NCBI GenBank assembly: GCA_018241425.1
Contig: JAFEDU010000001.1
Location: 1,054,001-1,118,000, forward strand
Source of the DNA: Pseudomonadota bacterium
GTDB lineage: Bacteria; Pseudomonadota; Gammaproteobacteria; Steroidobacterales; Steroidobacteraceae
Direction of reading: 5' to 3'
Length of the DNA stretch: 64,000 bases
Part shown: positions 9,006-17,564 of the stretch, piece after piece
How the letters are laid out: each line of letters opens with the position of its first letter
How positions within the stretch are numbered: position 1 is the first letter of the stretch
Program-made: the position numbers and the translations under genes
The notes under the pieces: model-generated
What the model was told of the DNA's origin: nothing
Databases searched by the model: none
Seen by the model: only the letters and a program-made list of their open reading frames with translations

Positions 9006-10412
9006 ATGAACACCACCACTGCTGACGCGCCGCTGCTGTCCCTGCTCGCGCGCTGCGACCGGCCCGGCCCGCGCTATACGTCCTATCCGACGGCACCCCA
9101 CTTCCGGACCGATTTTGGCCTCGAGGAGCTGAAGGCGGAGATTGCGGCCTGCACGACGGGCGCTTCACGACCGCTGTCGCTGTATGTGCACGTCCCATTC
9201 TGCAGCAGCCCCTGCTTCTACTGCGGCTGCACACGCATCATCACCCGCGACCGCTCGCGCGGCGAGCGTTACGTCGGGCAGCTCCTGAGCGAGGCACGCA
9301 TGGCCGCGGCCCTCCTCCGTCGTGGCCGCCCCGTGGAGCAATTCCACATCGGCGGCGGCACACCCAACTTCCTCGGCCTGTCCTCACTCGCGCACCTGGT
9401 TCAGGGCCTTGGTGAGCTGTTCGAGTTCAGCGCGACGCCCGACCGCGACTACTCGATCGAGCTCGATCCCCGTGCGCTGGGAAGTCCCGCCGAGGCCTTC
9501 GCCACCGAACTCGCGCGGCTCGGCTTCAATCGCGTCAGCATCGGCGTCCAGGACTTCGACCCGCAGGTCCAGGCCGCCATCAACCGGGTCCAGTCCGAGG
9601 AAGAGACCCTGAGCCTGGTCGATGCGTGCCGCGATGCCGGCATCGCCTCTGTGAACCTCGACCTGATCTATGGGCTGCCGCGGCAGTCGCTGGCCGGTTT
9701 CCAGCACACCCTGCGCACGGTGATCAGCGCACGCCCGGACCGCATCGCGATCTACGGCTACGCCCACATGCCCGCGCTGTTCAAGGCTCAACGCCAGCTC
9801 GACGCCACCACGCTGCCGGACAGCCGTACTCGGCTCTCGCTGCTGGCGCTGGCGATCGAGGAGCTGGAGAGTTTCGGTTACCGCCACATCGGCATGGACC
9901 ACTTCGCCCTGCCGGACGATGAGCTGGTGCGCGCCCAGGAAAACCATGGCCTGCAGCGCAACTTCATGGGCTATACCACGCACGCCGGGGCAGACCTCCT
10001 GGGTCTGGGAGTCAGTGCCATCTCCCGCATCGGCGACAGCTACAGCCAGAACCACCGCGCGCTCGCGGACTGGGAGCGCGCCGTGGAGGCAGGCCAGCTG
10101 CCGCTATGGCGCGGGCTGCGCCTGACTCGCGACGATCGCATCCGCGCGGCCGTGATCGAGCAGCTCATGTGCCACGGACGCATCGACATCCGTGACCTGG
10201 AGTCCGAGTACGCCATCCGCTTCGGGGATTACTTCGCGAACAGCAGCCCGGCGCTGAGTGCATATGCGCAGGAGGGACTGCTGCGGATGGGCCCGGACTC
10301 CATCGCGGTAACCGACGCCGGCCGCCTACTGCTGCGAAACATCGCGATGTGTTTCGACGGCTACGTGAACGAGGGCGCGGGTGCGACCGCCCCGATGTCG
10401 CGCACCGTGTGA
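9006..10412 (+). CDS. hemN: Oxygen-independent coproporphyrinogen III oxidase
   Basis: Radical SAM enzyme converting coproporphyrinogen III to protoporphyrinogen IX without O2, supplying haem when oxygen is scarce. The 468-residue protein starts with the family's RYTSYPTAPHF region and has the radical SAM cluster at Cys66, Cys70 and Cys73, followed by the extra Cys of the CGC pattern typical of true HemN. The GGGTP SAM-binding motif follows at about 117. I chose the ATG at 9006 because the family begins near there; an in-frame upstream extension has no family sequence. Its position behind the cbb3 operon is common. Confidence 0.95.
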   Translation: MNTTTADAPLLSLLARCDRPGPRYTSYPTAPHFRTDFGLEELKAEIAACTTGASRPLSLYVHVPFCSSPCFYCGCTRIITRDRSRGERYVGQLLSEARMAAALLRRGRPVEQFHIGGGTPNFLGLSSLAHLVQGLGELFEFSATPDRDYSIELDPRALGSPAEAFATELARLGFNRVSIGVQDFDPQVQAAINRVQSEEETLSLVDACRDAGIASVNLDLIYGLPRQSLAGFQHTLRTVISARPDRIAIYGYAHMPALFKAQRQLDATTLPDSRTRLSLLALAIEELESFGYRHIGMDHFALPDDELVRAQENHGLQRNFMGYTTHAGADLLGLGVSAISRIGDSYSQNHRALADWERAVEAGQLPLWRGLRLTRDDRIRAAVIEQLMCHGRIDIRDLESEYAIRFGDYFANSSPALSAYAQEGLLRMGPDSIAVTDAGRLLLRNIAMCFDGYVNEGAGATAPMSRTV

Positions 10413-10508
10413 ACCGGGGCGGGCACGCGCTACGCCTCGCTGGTGGAATGTGCGTATCGACCCATTGCTGGCGCCGCGGCAGTCTGCACCTGAGGGCCAT
10501 CAGGGCCG

Positions 10509-11513
10509 ATGAGGTCTGTCATCATGCGCCGCATTCGCAGAATCCTGGTCACGGTCAGCAACCCTTCCGCCATCTCACTGCCCGCGGTTGCCAAGGCGGC
10601 GCAGCTCGCCCAGGCGTTCGGTGCCGGACTGCGGCTCTTCCAGGTTTTGTCAGCGCCGGTGAGCGCTGCCGGCGACCTGCCACCGCGACATCTGGTCCTC
10701 GGGGCACTGGAAAACTACACCCGCAGCGCGCACGAGGCATGCCTGCGCGCGATCGCGCTGCGACTGCAGCGGCGCGGGATCGCGACCAGTGTCGCGGCCG
10801 CGTGGGACCACCCGGCGGAGGAGGCCATCCTGCGCGAAGCGGCGCGCATCCGGGCTGACCTCATCGTCACCGAAGCGCGTGCGCGCCCCGAGGGCGGATG
10901 GGGGATGCGTCTCACGGACTGGGAGTTGTTACGCCGCAGCCCGGTGCCGATCCTCCTGGTCAAGCGCGGCACACCCTACCGGCGGCCCAGGGTGCTCGTG
11001 GCACTGGACCCGGACCACACCTTCGACAAACCTGCCTCCCTCGATGCCGACATCCTGGAAGCCGGCATCCGGGTCAGCGCAGCATTGCGCGGTGACCTGC
11101 ACGCGGTGCATGCGTACGCGCGCCCGCACGACGCCGAAGACACGGCGGAAACGGAGATGGCCCAGGCGCGCGCCGCGGAGGCCGCCGGCGCCAAGCTCGA
11201 GCGCACCACCCGCGGCAGCGGCATCCCGCGGATGCGACTGCACGTCTCGGGCAGGCACGTGCCGGATGCTATCGAGGAGGTGGCAGCCGCGACGCACAGC
11301 GCACTCATTGTCGTCGGGGCGTTCGCGCGCAGCAGTCCGCGCCGCCACCTGATCGGCAACACGGCCGAGCGCATCCTGGACCACGTGTCGAGCGACATCC
11401 TGCTCATCAAGCCGGAGGCTCCGCAGCCCCCCTTGCTGCGCGGCCGGCGTCGCGGCGCACGGCCCGGGAAGCCACTGCGGTTGACGCAGACGGAATCTGC
11501 CGTGGGGGGCTAA
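10509..11513 (+). CDS. Tandem universal stress protein (UspE-like)
   Basis: A 334-residue cytosolic protein with two UspA domains (about residues 5-155 and 160-305), the arrangement of UspE. The second domain ends with an ATP-binding-like stretch (GAFARSSPRRHLIGNTAERIL) of the G-2x-G-9x-G-S/N type, here partly changed. A basic tail of about 30 residues follows. Usp genes behind cbb3/hemN clusters are commonly part of the anaerobic response. An alternative ATG lies five codons downstream. Confidence 0.88.
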   Translation: MRSVIMRRIRRILVTVSNPSAISLPAVAKAAQLAQAFGAGLRLFQVLSAPVSAAGDLPPRHLVLGALENYTRSAHEACLRAIALRLQRRGIATSVAAAWDHPAEEAILREAARIRADLIVTEARARPEGGWGMRLTDWELLRRSPVPILLVKRGTPYRRPRVLVALDPDHTFDKPASLDADILEAGIRVSAALRGDLHAVHAYARPHDAEDTAETEMAQARAAEAAGAKLERTTRGSGIPRMRLHVSGRHVPDAIEEVAAATHSALIVVGAFARSSPRRHLIGNTAERILDHVSSDILLIKPEAPQPPLLRGRRRGARPGKPLRLTQTESAVGG

Positions 11514-11525
11514 GCCCGAGGCCAT

Positions 11526-11545
11526 GGGGCGCGGGAACGCGCCCC
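11526..11545 (+). terminator. GC-rich hairpin after the Usp gene
   Basis: GGGGCGCG and CGCGCCCC make a perfect 8-bp stem with a GGAA tetraloop, 13 bases after the Usp stop codon. There is no T-run, so it may be a structural 3' end or a weak terminator. Confidence 0.5.
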
Positions 11546-11658
11546 CCCAGGTCAGCGCTTCCCAAGGTCGCTGCCGAGCCGGAACTTAGCCTTGAAAGAT
11601 GGGGGCCGGGGTCCCACCTAAGGGCGGTCCCGGAAATGAGGCGCGACGGAGGTAACTT

Positions 11659-11754
11659 ATGGAACTCATTACACTTTCCATCGCGGGCAGCACCCTGGTC
11701 TTCATCACCCAGTCTTACACGCTGCTGCGCGAGAAATACTTCGACAGCAAGTAG
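11659..11754 (+). CDS. 31-residue membrane peptide with strong ribosome site
   Basis: A very short gene, 31 codons, with a near-perfect Shine-Dalgarno sequence (GGAGGT, 8 bases before ATG). The peptide has a hydrophobic N-terminal half (residues about 2-18) and a charged C-terminal half (LLREKYFDSK). A 145-base leader with possible secondary structure precedes it and a strong hairpin follows 40 bases after the stop. That layout supports a real small gene. No family is recognised. Confidence 0.6.
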   Translation: MELITLSIAGSTLVFITQSYTLLREKYFDSK

Positions 11755-11793
11755 TCCACCTGGCGGGCCATTCGCCCGGATGCCGCGACCTTG

Positions 11794-11821
11794 CGGCGGG
11801 CCGGAGTGACCCGGCCCGCCG
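11794..11821. terminator. Strong hairpin between convergent genes
   Basis: CGGCGGGCCGG and CCGGCCCGCCG form a perfect 11-bp stem with a 6-base loop, between the 31-residue peptide gene (plus) and the CsbD gene (minus). Without T-runs it could serve as a bidirectional terminator or transcript-end stabiliser. Confidence 0.6.
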
Positions 11822-11837
11822 TCTCAGGTCAAATCCA

Positions 11838-12044
11838 TCAGTTCCAGTTGTTGCGCGCGCGGAAATCCTTCGCGCGTCGCTCGGCTTCGTCCTTCGCGAG
11901 CCCATAGCGCTCCTGGAGTTTGCCGGCGAGCTTCTCGCCGTGACCTTCCAGCTGCGTCAGGTCATCGTCCGTGAGCTTGCCCCACTCCTCCTTCACCTTG
12001 CCCTTGAGCTGGTGCCAGGCGCCGGCCATGCGTTCGTTGTTCAT
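11838..12044 (-). CDS. CsbD family stress-response protein
   Basis: A 68-residue hydrophilic protein of the CsbD family, whose members are general stress proteins of unknown mechanism. The family pattern is clear: an N-terminal WHQLKGKVKEEWGKLTDDDL segment, a central GHGEKLAGKLQERYG, and a C-terminal repeat of charged residues ending in ARNNW. The start ATG at 12044 is preceded by an AAGGAG-type site. It is transcribed alone, convergent with the 31-residue peptide gene. Confidence 0.93.
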   Translation of the reverse strand: MNNERMAGAWHQLKGKVKEEWGKLTDDDLTQLEGHGEKLAGKLQERYGLAKDEAERRAKDFRARNNWN

Positions 12045-12226
12045 GCAGATGCTCCTTGCGGGAAATTGGTTGGCGGAAGCAAGGCTACCGAGAAGGTCGT
12101 CACGCGGCGGGCGGCGCAGGGCGTGAGCGTGCGTCAGCGCGCGCCTACCGGTGCGGCCGCGTTGACGCCTGCCGTGTGGGCGGGTAGAAGTTGCGTTCTC
12201 CGCCCCAGCGCAACGAAAGGGCTGCG

Positions 12227-12628
12227 ATGAAGCGACGCCTGCTGGCTATCGTGCTTGCCTGGGTCACCTGGTTCTCGATCGCCATCGTTGTGGATTTCGG
12301 GCTGCGCACGATGTGGCCCGCCTACGCAGCGGTCGAGCGTGCACTCACGTTCACGCTCGGGATGCAGGTCGCACGCCTGCTGATCGCCGTCGCAGCCAGC
12401 CTTGCGGCCGGCTTCGTGGCCGCGCGCGTCGCACCCGGGGACCGGTCCGCGGCCTGGATCAGCGCGATCGCGCTGCTCGTGCTGTTCCTGCCCGAGCACA
12501 TCCGGATCGGGGCGCGCCTGCCCCTGTGGTATCACCTGACGTTCCTGCTGACACTCGTGCCCCTGATGCTGGTCGGCGATCGCCTGGGGCGGCGGCAGGG
12601 TTCGGCGACTACTCTGGCAGCGGTATGA
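12227..12628 (+). CDS. Four-helix membrane protein, unknown
   Basis: A 133-residue integral membrane protein with about four hydrophobic segments (residues 3-23, 45-68, 78-95 and 99-118) and short loops. I chose the ATG at 12227, preceded by a GAAAGGG site. The 3' end overlaps the end of the convergent pirin gene by 20 bases. No family is recognised. Confidence 0.7.
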   Translation: MKRRLLAIVLAWVTWFSIAIVVDFGLRTMWPAYAAVERALTFTLGMQVARLLIAVAASLAAGFVAARVAPGDRSAAWISAIALLVLFLPEHIRIGARLPLWYHLTFLLTLVPLMLVGDRLGRRQGSATTLAAV

Positions 12629-13472
12629 ATTCCTCGTGATCGGCGTCCGGGAGCTTCATGCGCCCGGCACGCCAGTCAGCCTTGGCGGCCTCGATCCGCT
12701 CGCGCGAGGAGGAGACGAAGTTCCATTCGATGAACCGCGGCCCGACCGGCTCTCCACCCAGCAGCATGAGCACGCTGGGCGCGGTCGCCTCGAACACGGC
12801 GCTGCCCGCCCCGCTCGCCGCGAACATCTGCCCGGGAGCGAGCCCGAGGCCCTCGATGCGGCCCGCGCCGGATACGAGGAAGCTCGCGCGCTCGGCGTAT
12901 CCTGACGGCAGCTCCAGCCTTGCGCCGGCCTCAAGCTGCGCGTGGGCGTAGAACAGCGGCGAATGGGTCCGGACGCGCGAGCGCAGACCGTAGGCTTCAC
13001 CGGCCAGCACGCGCACCTCGCCTCCCTCCACCGCGGCGGCTGGCAGGTCCCCGCCCTCGTGGTGATGGAAGGCCGGCGTCGTCTCCTCGCACTCGTTGGG
13101 CAGCGCCACCCAGGCTTGGATTCCGTGCAGAGCGCCGCCCTCGCGGCGGGCGCGCTCGAAGCGCTCGGAGTGCGTGATGCCGCGGCCCGCGACCATCCAG
13201 TTCACCTCGCCCGGCCGGATCGGCTGCTCCACGGCCGTGGAGTCGCGATGCATGACCTCCCCCGCGAAGAGGTAGGTGACCGTAGCGAGTCCGATGTGGG
13301 GATGGGGACGAACGTCCGCGTCCGCTGCGAGGCCACGCGGCAAGTCGACCGGCCCCATGTGATCGAAGAAGATGAAGGGACCGACCATCTGCCGTCCCGG
13401 GTACGGCAGGACGCGCCCGACGTCGAAGCGGCCGAGGCTGCGGCGGCGCTCGGGAATAATCAGTGTGCTCAT
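12609..13472 (-). CDS. Pirin family protein
   Basis: A 287-residue bicupin protein. The N-terminal cupin contains HPHIGLATVTYL and HSER motifs, supplying the three His and one Glu metal ligands of pirin; the C-terminal part holds the pirin-specific half (EPVGPRFIEWNFVSSSRERI). Bacterial pirins vary in role (redox-sensitive regulation, quercetinase activity), so function is not assigned. It is a single minus-strand gene that overlaps its convergent neighbour by 20 bases. Confidence 0.93.
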   Translation of the reverse strand: MSTLIIPERRRSLGRFDVGRVLPYPGRQMVGPFIFFDHMGPVDLPRGLAADADVRPHPHIGLATVTYLFAGEVMHRDSTAVEQPIRPGEVNWMVAGRGITHSERFERARREGGALHGIQAWVALPNECEETTPAFHHHEGGDLPAAAVEGGEVRVLAGEAYGLRSRVRTHSPLFYAHAQLEAGARLELPSGYAERASFLVSGAGRIEGLGLAPGQMFAASGAGSAVFEATAPSVLMLLGGEPVGPRFIEWNFVSSSRERIEAAKADWRAGRMKLPDADHEEFIPLPE

Positions 13473-13513
13473 CGGCGCAGTATGCGCCCGCGGGCACCGG
13501 ACCGCCCCGGCCT

Positions 13514-13720
13514 TCAGTCCGAAGGTTCGGGTGGACGCAACGACTCCGATGCGCCGGCAGATTCCCGGGCGCTCCCGCCGACTTCTTCGCGAAGCACGCG
13601 AACGTGCTTCGGCGCCTCGATGCCGATCCGGATCGATCGGTCACGCACGGCGAGGATCGTCACCACGACGTCCTGCCCGATGCGCAGTGACTGCGCCTGG
13701 CGGCGCGTCAGGACCAGCAT
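13514..13720 (-). CDS. csrA: CsrA/RsmA RNA-binding regulator
   Basis: A 68-residue carbon storage regulator homologue that binds GGA motifs in mRNA leaders. The start MLVLTRR, the GIEAPKHVRVLREEV core (with the functional Arg44-type residue) and the length up to about residue 48 fit CsrA; the rest is a serine- and glutamate-rich tail. Residues in strands 1-2 differ from the usual (RRQAQSLRIGQDV in place of RRVGETLMIGDEV). I chose the ATG at 13720 because the CsrA fold begins there. It lies 31 bases behind the dioxygenase-like gene, at the end of the same unit. Confidence 0.9.
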   Translation of the reverse strand: MLVLTRRQAQSLRIGQDVVVTILAVRDRSIRIGIEAPKHVRVLREEVGGSARESAGASESLRPPEPSD

Positions 13721-13751
13721 GCGCCGAACGCCCGCGCGGGCACCCGGGGTC

Positions 13752-14654
13752 TCACGCCCCGATCGCCACGGTGGCGGTCGCCGTATAACCATCGGCGACA
13801 CTCCCGGTCATCGCGGGAGTCTGGGCCGCCAGCTGCGCGGCCGTGCTCGAGGCGAACACCAGATCGCTCGAGGTAGTCACCGCCGCGAGGTTGGCAACGC
13901 TGCCGCTGTAGCCGGTGGCATCGGCGTAGACCGTCGTGCAGGTGTCCCGCGGCATCGCCAGCTGGGTGATGAGCACGGCGTTCGACTTGTCGACGGCGGC
14001 GGCGAGCGAGGGATAGACCTCGATGTGGATGTGCGGGTACCGGCCGGAGTAACACGCCGGGAAGATCGTGATGAAGCTCACCCGGGCGTTGCCGTCGGTG
14101 ACCTGGACTCCGCGCAGGTAGTTCTCATCGAGCAGGTCGCTTGCGTACAGGGAATACTCCCCATCGCGGTCACAGTGCCAGACATAGATTGCGTAGCCGA
14201 CCAGCATCTCGCAGGACGTGCTCGCGTTCTCGAGCGTCAGCGTCAGGGTCAGCGGCACTCCCGGTGCCACCGTCGTCGAGGAACCGAAGCTGCGCGTGAT
14301 GTCGCTGCGCACGATGCCCGACTGGGTGAGCACGTTGACGGTGGTGCCATCGACGGCATTGCTGCCGTCGGCCGGGTACGGCCCGTTGGTTTCCTCGGGA
14401 TCGGCGACGCACGCAGTGCCGTCGCTGCTCGTGGTGGTGGTGGTCGAGGTCCCGGAGGAGGAACTGCTGCCGGAGTCCCCGCCGCAGGACGACACCAGCA
14501 CCGCGATGCCGCCGGAGAACAGCCAGCCGAGCGCCCGCCGCCGCTCGAGGGTGCGCGCGGCGATCCGCGCCACGTCGCGCGCCAGCCCCGGATCGTCGTC
14601 GTCGATGACGCACGGCATGGCGGCATGCGCCCGCAACGGGGTGCCGCCCTTCAT
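13752..14654 (-). CDS. Intradiol-dioxygenase-like exported lipoprotein
   Basis: A 300-residue protein related to intradiol ring-cleavage dioxygenases (protocatechuate 3,4-dioxygenase fold). The N-terminus has a twin-arginine-like segment (RRRALGW) and a lipobox (VSSC, about residue 55), followed by a Ser/Thr/Gly-rich linker, so it is probably an exported lipoprotein. Candidate iron ligands are seen in WHCDRDGEYSLY (Tyr) and GRYPHIHIEVY (Tyr, His, His). Exported intradiol-like proteins are known but their substrates are mostly unknown. The ATG at 14654 overlaps the kinase stop (ATGA). Confidence 0.85.
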   Translation of the reverse strand: MKGGTPLRAHAAMPCVIDDDDPGLARDVARIAARTLERRRALGWLFSGGIAVLVSSCGGDSGSSSSSGTSTTTTTSSDGTACVADPEETNGPYPADGSNAVDGTTVNVLTQSGIVRSDITRSFGSSTTVAPGVPLTLTLTLENASTSCEMLVGYAIYVWHCDRDGEYSLYASDLLDENYLRGVQVTDGNARVSFITIFPACYSGRYPHIHIEVYPSLAAAVDKSNAVLITQLAMPRDTCTTVYADATGYSGSVANLAAVTTSSDLVFASSTAAQLAAQTPAMTGSVADGYTATATVAIGA

Positions 14655-15397
14655 TGCGGGAGCGTCACGCAATAGCGTGTCCCGCGGCCGACCATGGCAT
14701 GGGAAGTCTCCAGGCGCCCGCCGTGCAGGCTGACGAGCCGCCGGGTGAGCGCCATCCCGACGCCTGCCGACCGGTCGTCGTCGCGCGGCAGTTCGCTGCG
14801 CGCCTCCGCGCCCCGCAGCCGCTGCGCGCGCTGGGGGCGCACCCGGTGCCCCGTGTCAGACAGCGTTATCAGCAGCAGCCGCTCGCTGCGTTCGCTCGTC
14901 AGGCGCAGCTGGCCCCGCGGCTCGGTGCACTGCGCGAGGCTCAGGAGCAGGTTCCCGATCACCTGCGTCAGGCGCACGCGGTCGGCCACCAGGCTGAGGA
15001 CCCGGGCGGCCGGGGCCACCGTGAGGCGATGTTGGCGCGCCTCCATCAGGGGGCGGGCGATTTCGAAGGCGGCATCGAGGACCTCGCGAAATTCCAGCGG
15101 CTGCAGCCGCAGTGCGAGGCGACCGGTGTTGGCGCGCCCGATGTCCAGGAGGTCCTTGACCAGCCACGCCATCTGCTCGGCCTGGCGCTCGATGCGCTGG
15201 ACCGCGCGCCTCTGGACGTCGGCGAGCGGCGAGCGCGCGGCCACGCCGGCCGCCATGCTGATCGCCTCCAGCGGGCCGCGCAGTTCGTGGGCGACCAGTG
15301 CCAGAAGGTCCTGCTCGGCGGGCGCCGCAACGGCCCCGAGCCCGGCGATGGGTCCGGCGGCCGTTCGTGCCTCCGCCGCCCGCGCGTTCATGTCCAT
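14651..15397 (-). CDS. Soluble histidine kinase with altered ATP-binding motif
   Basis: A 248-residue HisKA plus HATPase protein without membrane segments or a sensory domain. The H-box is VAHELRGPLEAI (about residue 37) and the N-box region is VIGNLLLSLAQ, which keeps the Asn. The usual DxGxGI G1 box reads LSDTGHRVRP, so the second glycine is missing; the G2 region GVGMALTRRLVSLHGG is kept. It may be weakly active or act as a phosphatase or scaffold. I chose the ATG at 15397 because AAGGAG lies before it. It is followed by the dioxygenase-like gene with an ATGA overlap. Confidence 0.87.
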   Translation of the reverse strand: MDMNARAAEARTAAGPIAGLGAVAAPAEQDLLALVAHELRGPLEAISMAAGVAARSPLADVQRRAVQRIERQAEQMAWLVKDLLDIGRANTGRLALRLQPLEFREVLDAAFEIARPLMEARQHRLTVAPAARVLSLVADRVRLTQVIGNLLLSLAQCTEPRGQLRLTSERSERLLLITLSDTGHRVRPQRAQRLRGAEARSELPRDDDRSAGVGMALTRRLVSLHGGRLETSHAMVGRGTRYCVTLPQ

Positions 15398-15440
15398 GGC
15401 TGCTGTCTCCTTGAGGTCCGGGTCGCGCGGTGAAACGCCA

Positions 15441-15848
15441 TCAGGGAGCTGCCGGTCCACCACCGGGCGGGCCGCCGGCCGGGGCCGCCGCGAGCACGCC
15501 GTCGATCACGCGGCAGGTCGCCGTGACCCTGCGGCCGCCGGGTGCGGCGAAGCTCACCGGGTCCCCTTCGACCTTGCCGACACAGGCCGCGACGGCTTCC
15601 GCCGGCGGCGCGGGTCGCGCGGCCATCACGCCGTTCTGCAGGTGGCACGTGGCCGCGAGCGTGCGACCGTCCGGCAGCGTGACCGTGACCTTCGTGCCCT
15701 CGGTCTTGCCGCTGCAGGCGGCGATGGCCTCCGGGGGCGGCCCCGGCGGGCGGCCGCCCAGGGCGGCCTCGGTGGGCGGCGCGGCGAATGCCAGCGGTGC
15801 CGCCAGGGTGATCAGGGAACCGGTGAGTGTTCGCATCAGCGCATTCAT
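15441..15848 (-). CDS. Exported protein with two internal repeats
   Basis: A 135-residue protein with a signal peptide (residues 1-22, cleavage after AFA) and two copies of an about 48-residue repeat. Each repeat reads PP-x-EA-x-AAC-x-GK-x-EG, then PxGR and ATC with a GVxAA end, so each has two cysteines that may form one disulphide. The C-terminus is Gly/Pro-rich. It is the first gene of the minus-strand unit and is divergent from the BaeS-like gene. The function is unknown; it may be a periplasmic partner of that sensor. Confidence 0.8.
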   Translation of the reverse strand: MNALMRTLTGSLITLAAPLAFAAPPTEAALGGRPPGPPPEAIAACSGKTEGTKVTVTLPDGRTLAATCHLQNGVMAARPAPPAEAVAACVGKVEGDPVSFAAPGGRRVTATCRVIDGVLAAAPAGGPPGGGPAAP

Positions 15849-15917
15849 GTTCTGCCTCGCAGCGGTCGTGGATTTCGAGTCTGTCGGCGGGAAAGGCTAG
15901 CGCCTGACTGTGCAGAC

Positions 15918-15990
15918 ATCGTGGAGAGACCGTGGAATCGCGCGACCCGCGCGCCCGGGCCCATGAAAGATGGAGAAATCGTGGAGAACG
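15918..15990. promoter_or_regulatory. Direct repeats between divergent operons
   Basis: ATCGTGGAGA occurs at 15918-15927 and again at 15978-15987, exactly 60 bases apart, and a shorter CGTGGA lies at 15931. They lie in the 186-base gap between the divergently transcribed repeat-protein unit and the BaeSR-like pair. Direct repeats on one face of the helix are typical of OmpR-family binding sites, so these may bind the adjacent response regulator. This is inference from position and spacing. Confidence 0.4.
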
Positions 15991-16034
15991 CCGCTGCGGC
16001 TTGACCCGCGCCGACCCACCCTTATCCTTCCGAC

Positions 16035-17564
16035 GTGACCGCGACCCCGGCAAACCGTGCCTCGCAGGGCGGCTTCAGACTGGGCCTCGCCGCGAAGCTG
16101 TTTCTGACCCTGCTGTCGGCGATTGCCGTGACCGTGGTCGCCATGAGCCTCGCGGCGCGCGTGAGTTTCGTGAACGGCTTCCTCGGTTACCTCAACGACC
16201 AGGAGACCGAGCGCGTCCAGGGCCTCATCCCTACGCTCGCTGCGACGTACGAGCGCTACGGCAGCTGGGACTTCCTGCGCGAGGACCCGGGCGCCTGGGT
16301 AGGACTGCTGCGCGGCCGCGCGCCGCCGCCGGACGCGGCGCTTCGCGAGCCGCCCGGCCACCGTGGCGGCCCACCGCCGTTCGAGCCCCCACCGGGGGGC
16401 ATGCCACCGCGCGGACCGCCCCCGCACGGCGGCCCCGGGGAGCCGCCCCCGATGAATACGCCGTCCGACCTCACCGGCGTGCAGTTTCGCGTGAGCCTGC
16501 TAGATGCGGAGCACCATCTCGTTGCCGGCAATCCCCGACTCCCGGCCACCAGCACTTCATTTCCCGTGCAGGTCGCCGGGCGCACCGTCGGGTACCTCGC
16601 GGTGGTCCCCTTCGAACAGGTCGCGAGCGGCGCCGCGCTGCGCCTCAAGGACCAGCAGCTCTTCGCCACCTGGCTGATCGGGGGTGCGGCGATCCTCGCC
16701 GCGGCGCTGGCGGCCGTGCTCCTCACGCGCCGCTTGCTTCTGCCAGTACGGCAGGTGGGCTCGGTGATGCGCGGGCTCGCCGCCGGCGACTACGCCCGCA
16801 GGCTTGCGGTCACGCGCGGCGACGAGATCGGCCGGCTCGCCCACGACGTCAACGCCCTGGCGCAGGCGCTCGAGCGGACGGAGCAGATGCGGCGCGCGTT
16901 CATGGCGGACGTCTCGCACGAGCTGCGCACGCCGCTCGCCGTGCTGCGCGGAGAGGTCGAGGCACTGCAGGACGGCGTTCGCCCGGTGACCCCGGCGACG
17001 CTCGCCTCGCTGCACCAGGAAGTCGCAACGCTCGGCAAGCTCATCGACGACCTGTACCAGCTGGCGCTCGCCGACGTCGGCGCGCTGACCTACCGCATGC
17101 ACGAGTGCGACCTCGCCGACCTGCTGAGCGCGCGCGTGACCGCCTTCCGCGAGCGCCTCGGCGCACGCGGGATCACGCTCGAGACCCAGATGCCGGACCA
17201 CCCGCTCCCCGTGCGCGCCGACGAGAGCCGCCTGCAGCAGCTCATGGGCAACCTCACCGAGAACACGGTGCGCTATACGGCCTTGGGCGGCCAGGCGCGA
17301 CTGTCGTGCCGCCGCGAAGGCAACGACGCGGTCATCGAGCTGGAGGACTCCGCGCCCGGGGTTGCGCCGGAGGTGGCCGCGCGACTGTTCGAGCGCTTCT
17401 TCCGTGCGGAGGGCTCGCGCAATCGCGACAGCGGCGGTGCGGGCCTGGGCCTTGCGATCTGTCGCAGCATCGTCGATGCGCACGGCGGCTCGATCACCGC
17501 GCGCCCCTCCGCTCTCGGCGGCCTGTGGGTCACCGTTCGCCTGCCGCTGGCCGTCGGCACATGA
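16035..17564 (+). CDS. BaeS-like membrane sensor histidine kinase
   Basis: A 509-residue inner-membrane sensor kinase. Helices at about 17-39 and 213-236 enclose a periplasmic domain of about 170 residues that contains a long Pro/Gly-rich stretch (about residues 95-140). HAMP follows, then HisKA with phospho-acceptor His295 in SHELRTPLAV, and HATPase with N (LMGNLTENTVRYT) and G2 (GGAGLGLAICR) motifs; the G1 position reads EDSAPGV. GTG start at 16035. Its stop overlaps the start of the response regulator. The proline-rich periplasmic insert resembles the PP-rich linkers of the divergent exported protein. Confidence 0.9.
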   Translation: MTATPANRASQGGFRLGLAAKLFLTLLSAIAVTVVAMSLAARVSFVNGFLGYLNDQETERVQGLIPTLAATYERYGSWDFLREDPGAWVGLLRGRAPPPDAALREPPGHRGGPPPFEPPPGGMPPRGPPPHGGPGEPPPMNTPSDLTGVQFRVSLLDAEHHLVAGNPRLPATSTSFPVQVAGRTVGYLAVVPFEQVASGAALRLKDQQLFATWLIGGAAILAAALAAVLLTRRLLLPVRQVGSVMRGLAAGDYARRLAVTRGDEIGRLAHDVNALAQALERTEQMRRAFMADVSHELRTPLAVLRGEVEALQDGVRPVTPATLASLHQEVATLGKLIDDLYQLALADVGALTYRMHECDLADLLSARVTAFRERLGARGITLETQMPDHPLPVRADESRLQQLMGNLTENTVRYTALGGQARLSCRREGNDAVIELEDSAPGVAPEVAARLFERFFRAEGSRNRDSGGAGLGLAICRSIVDAHGGSITARPSALGGLWVTVRLPLAVGT

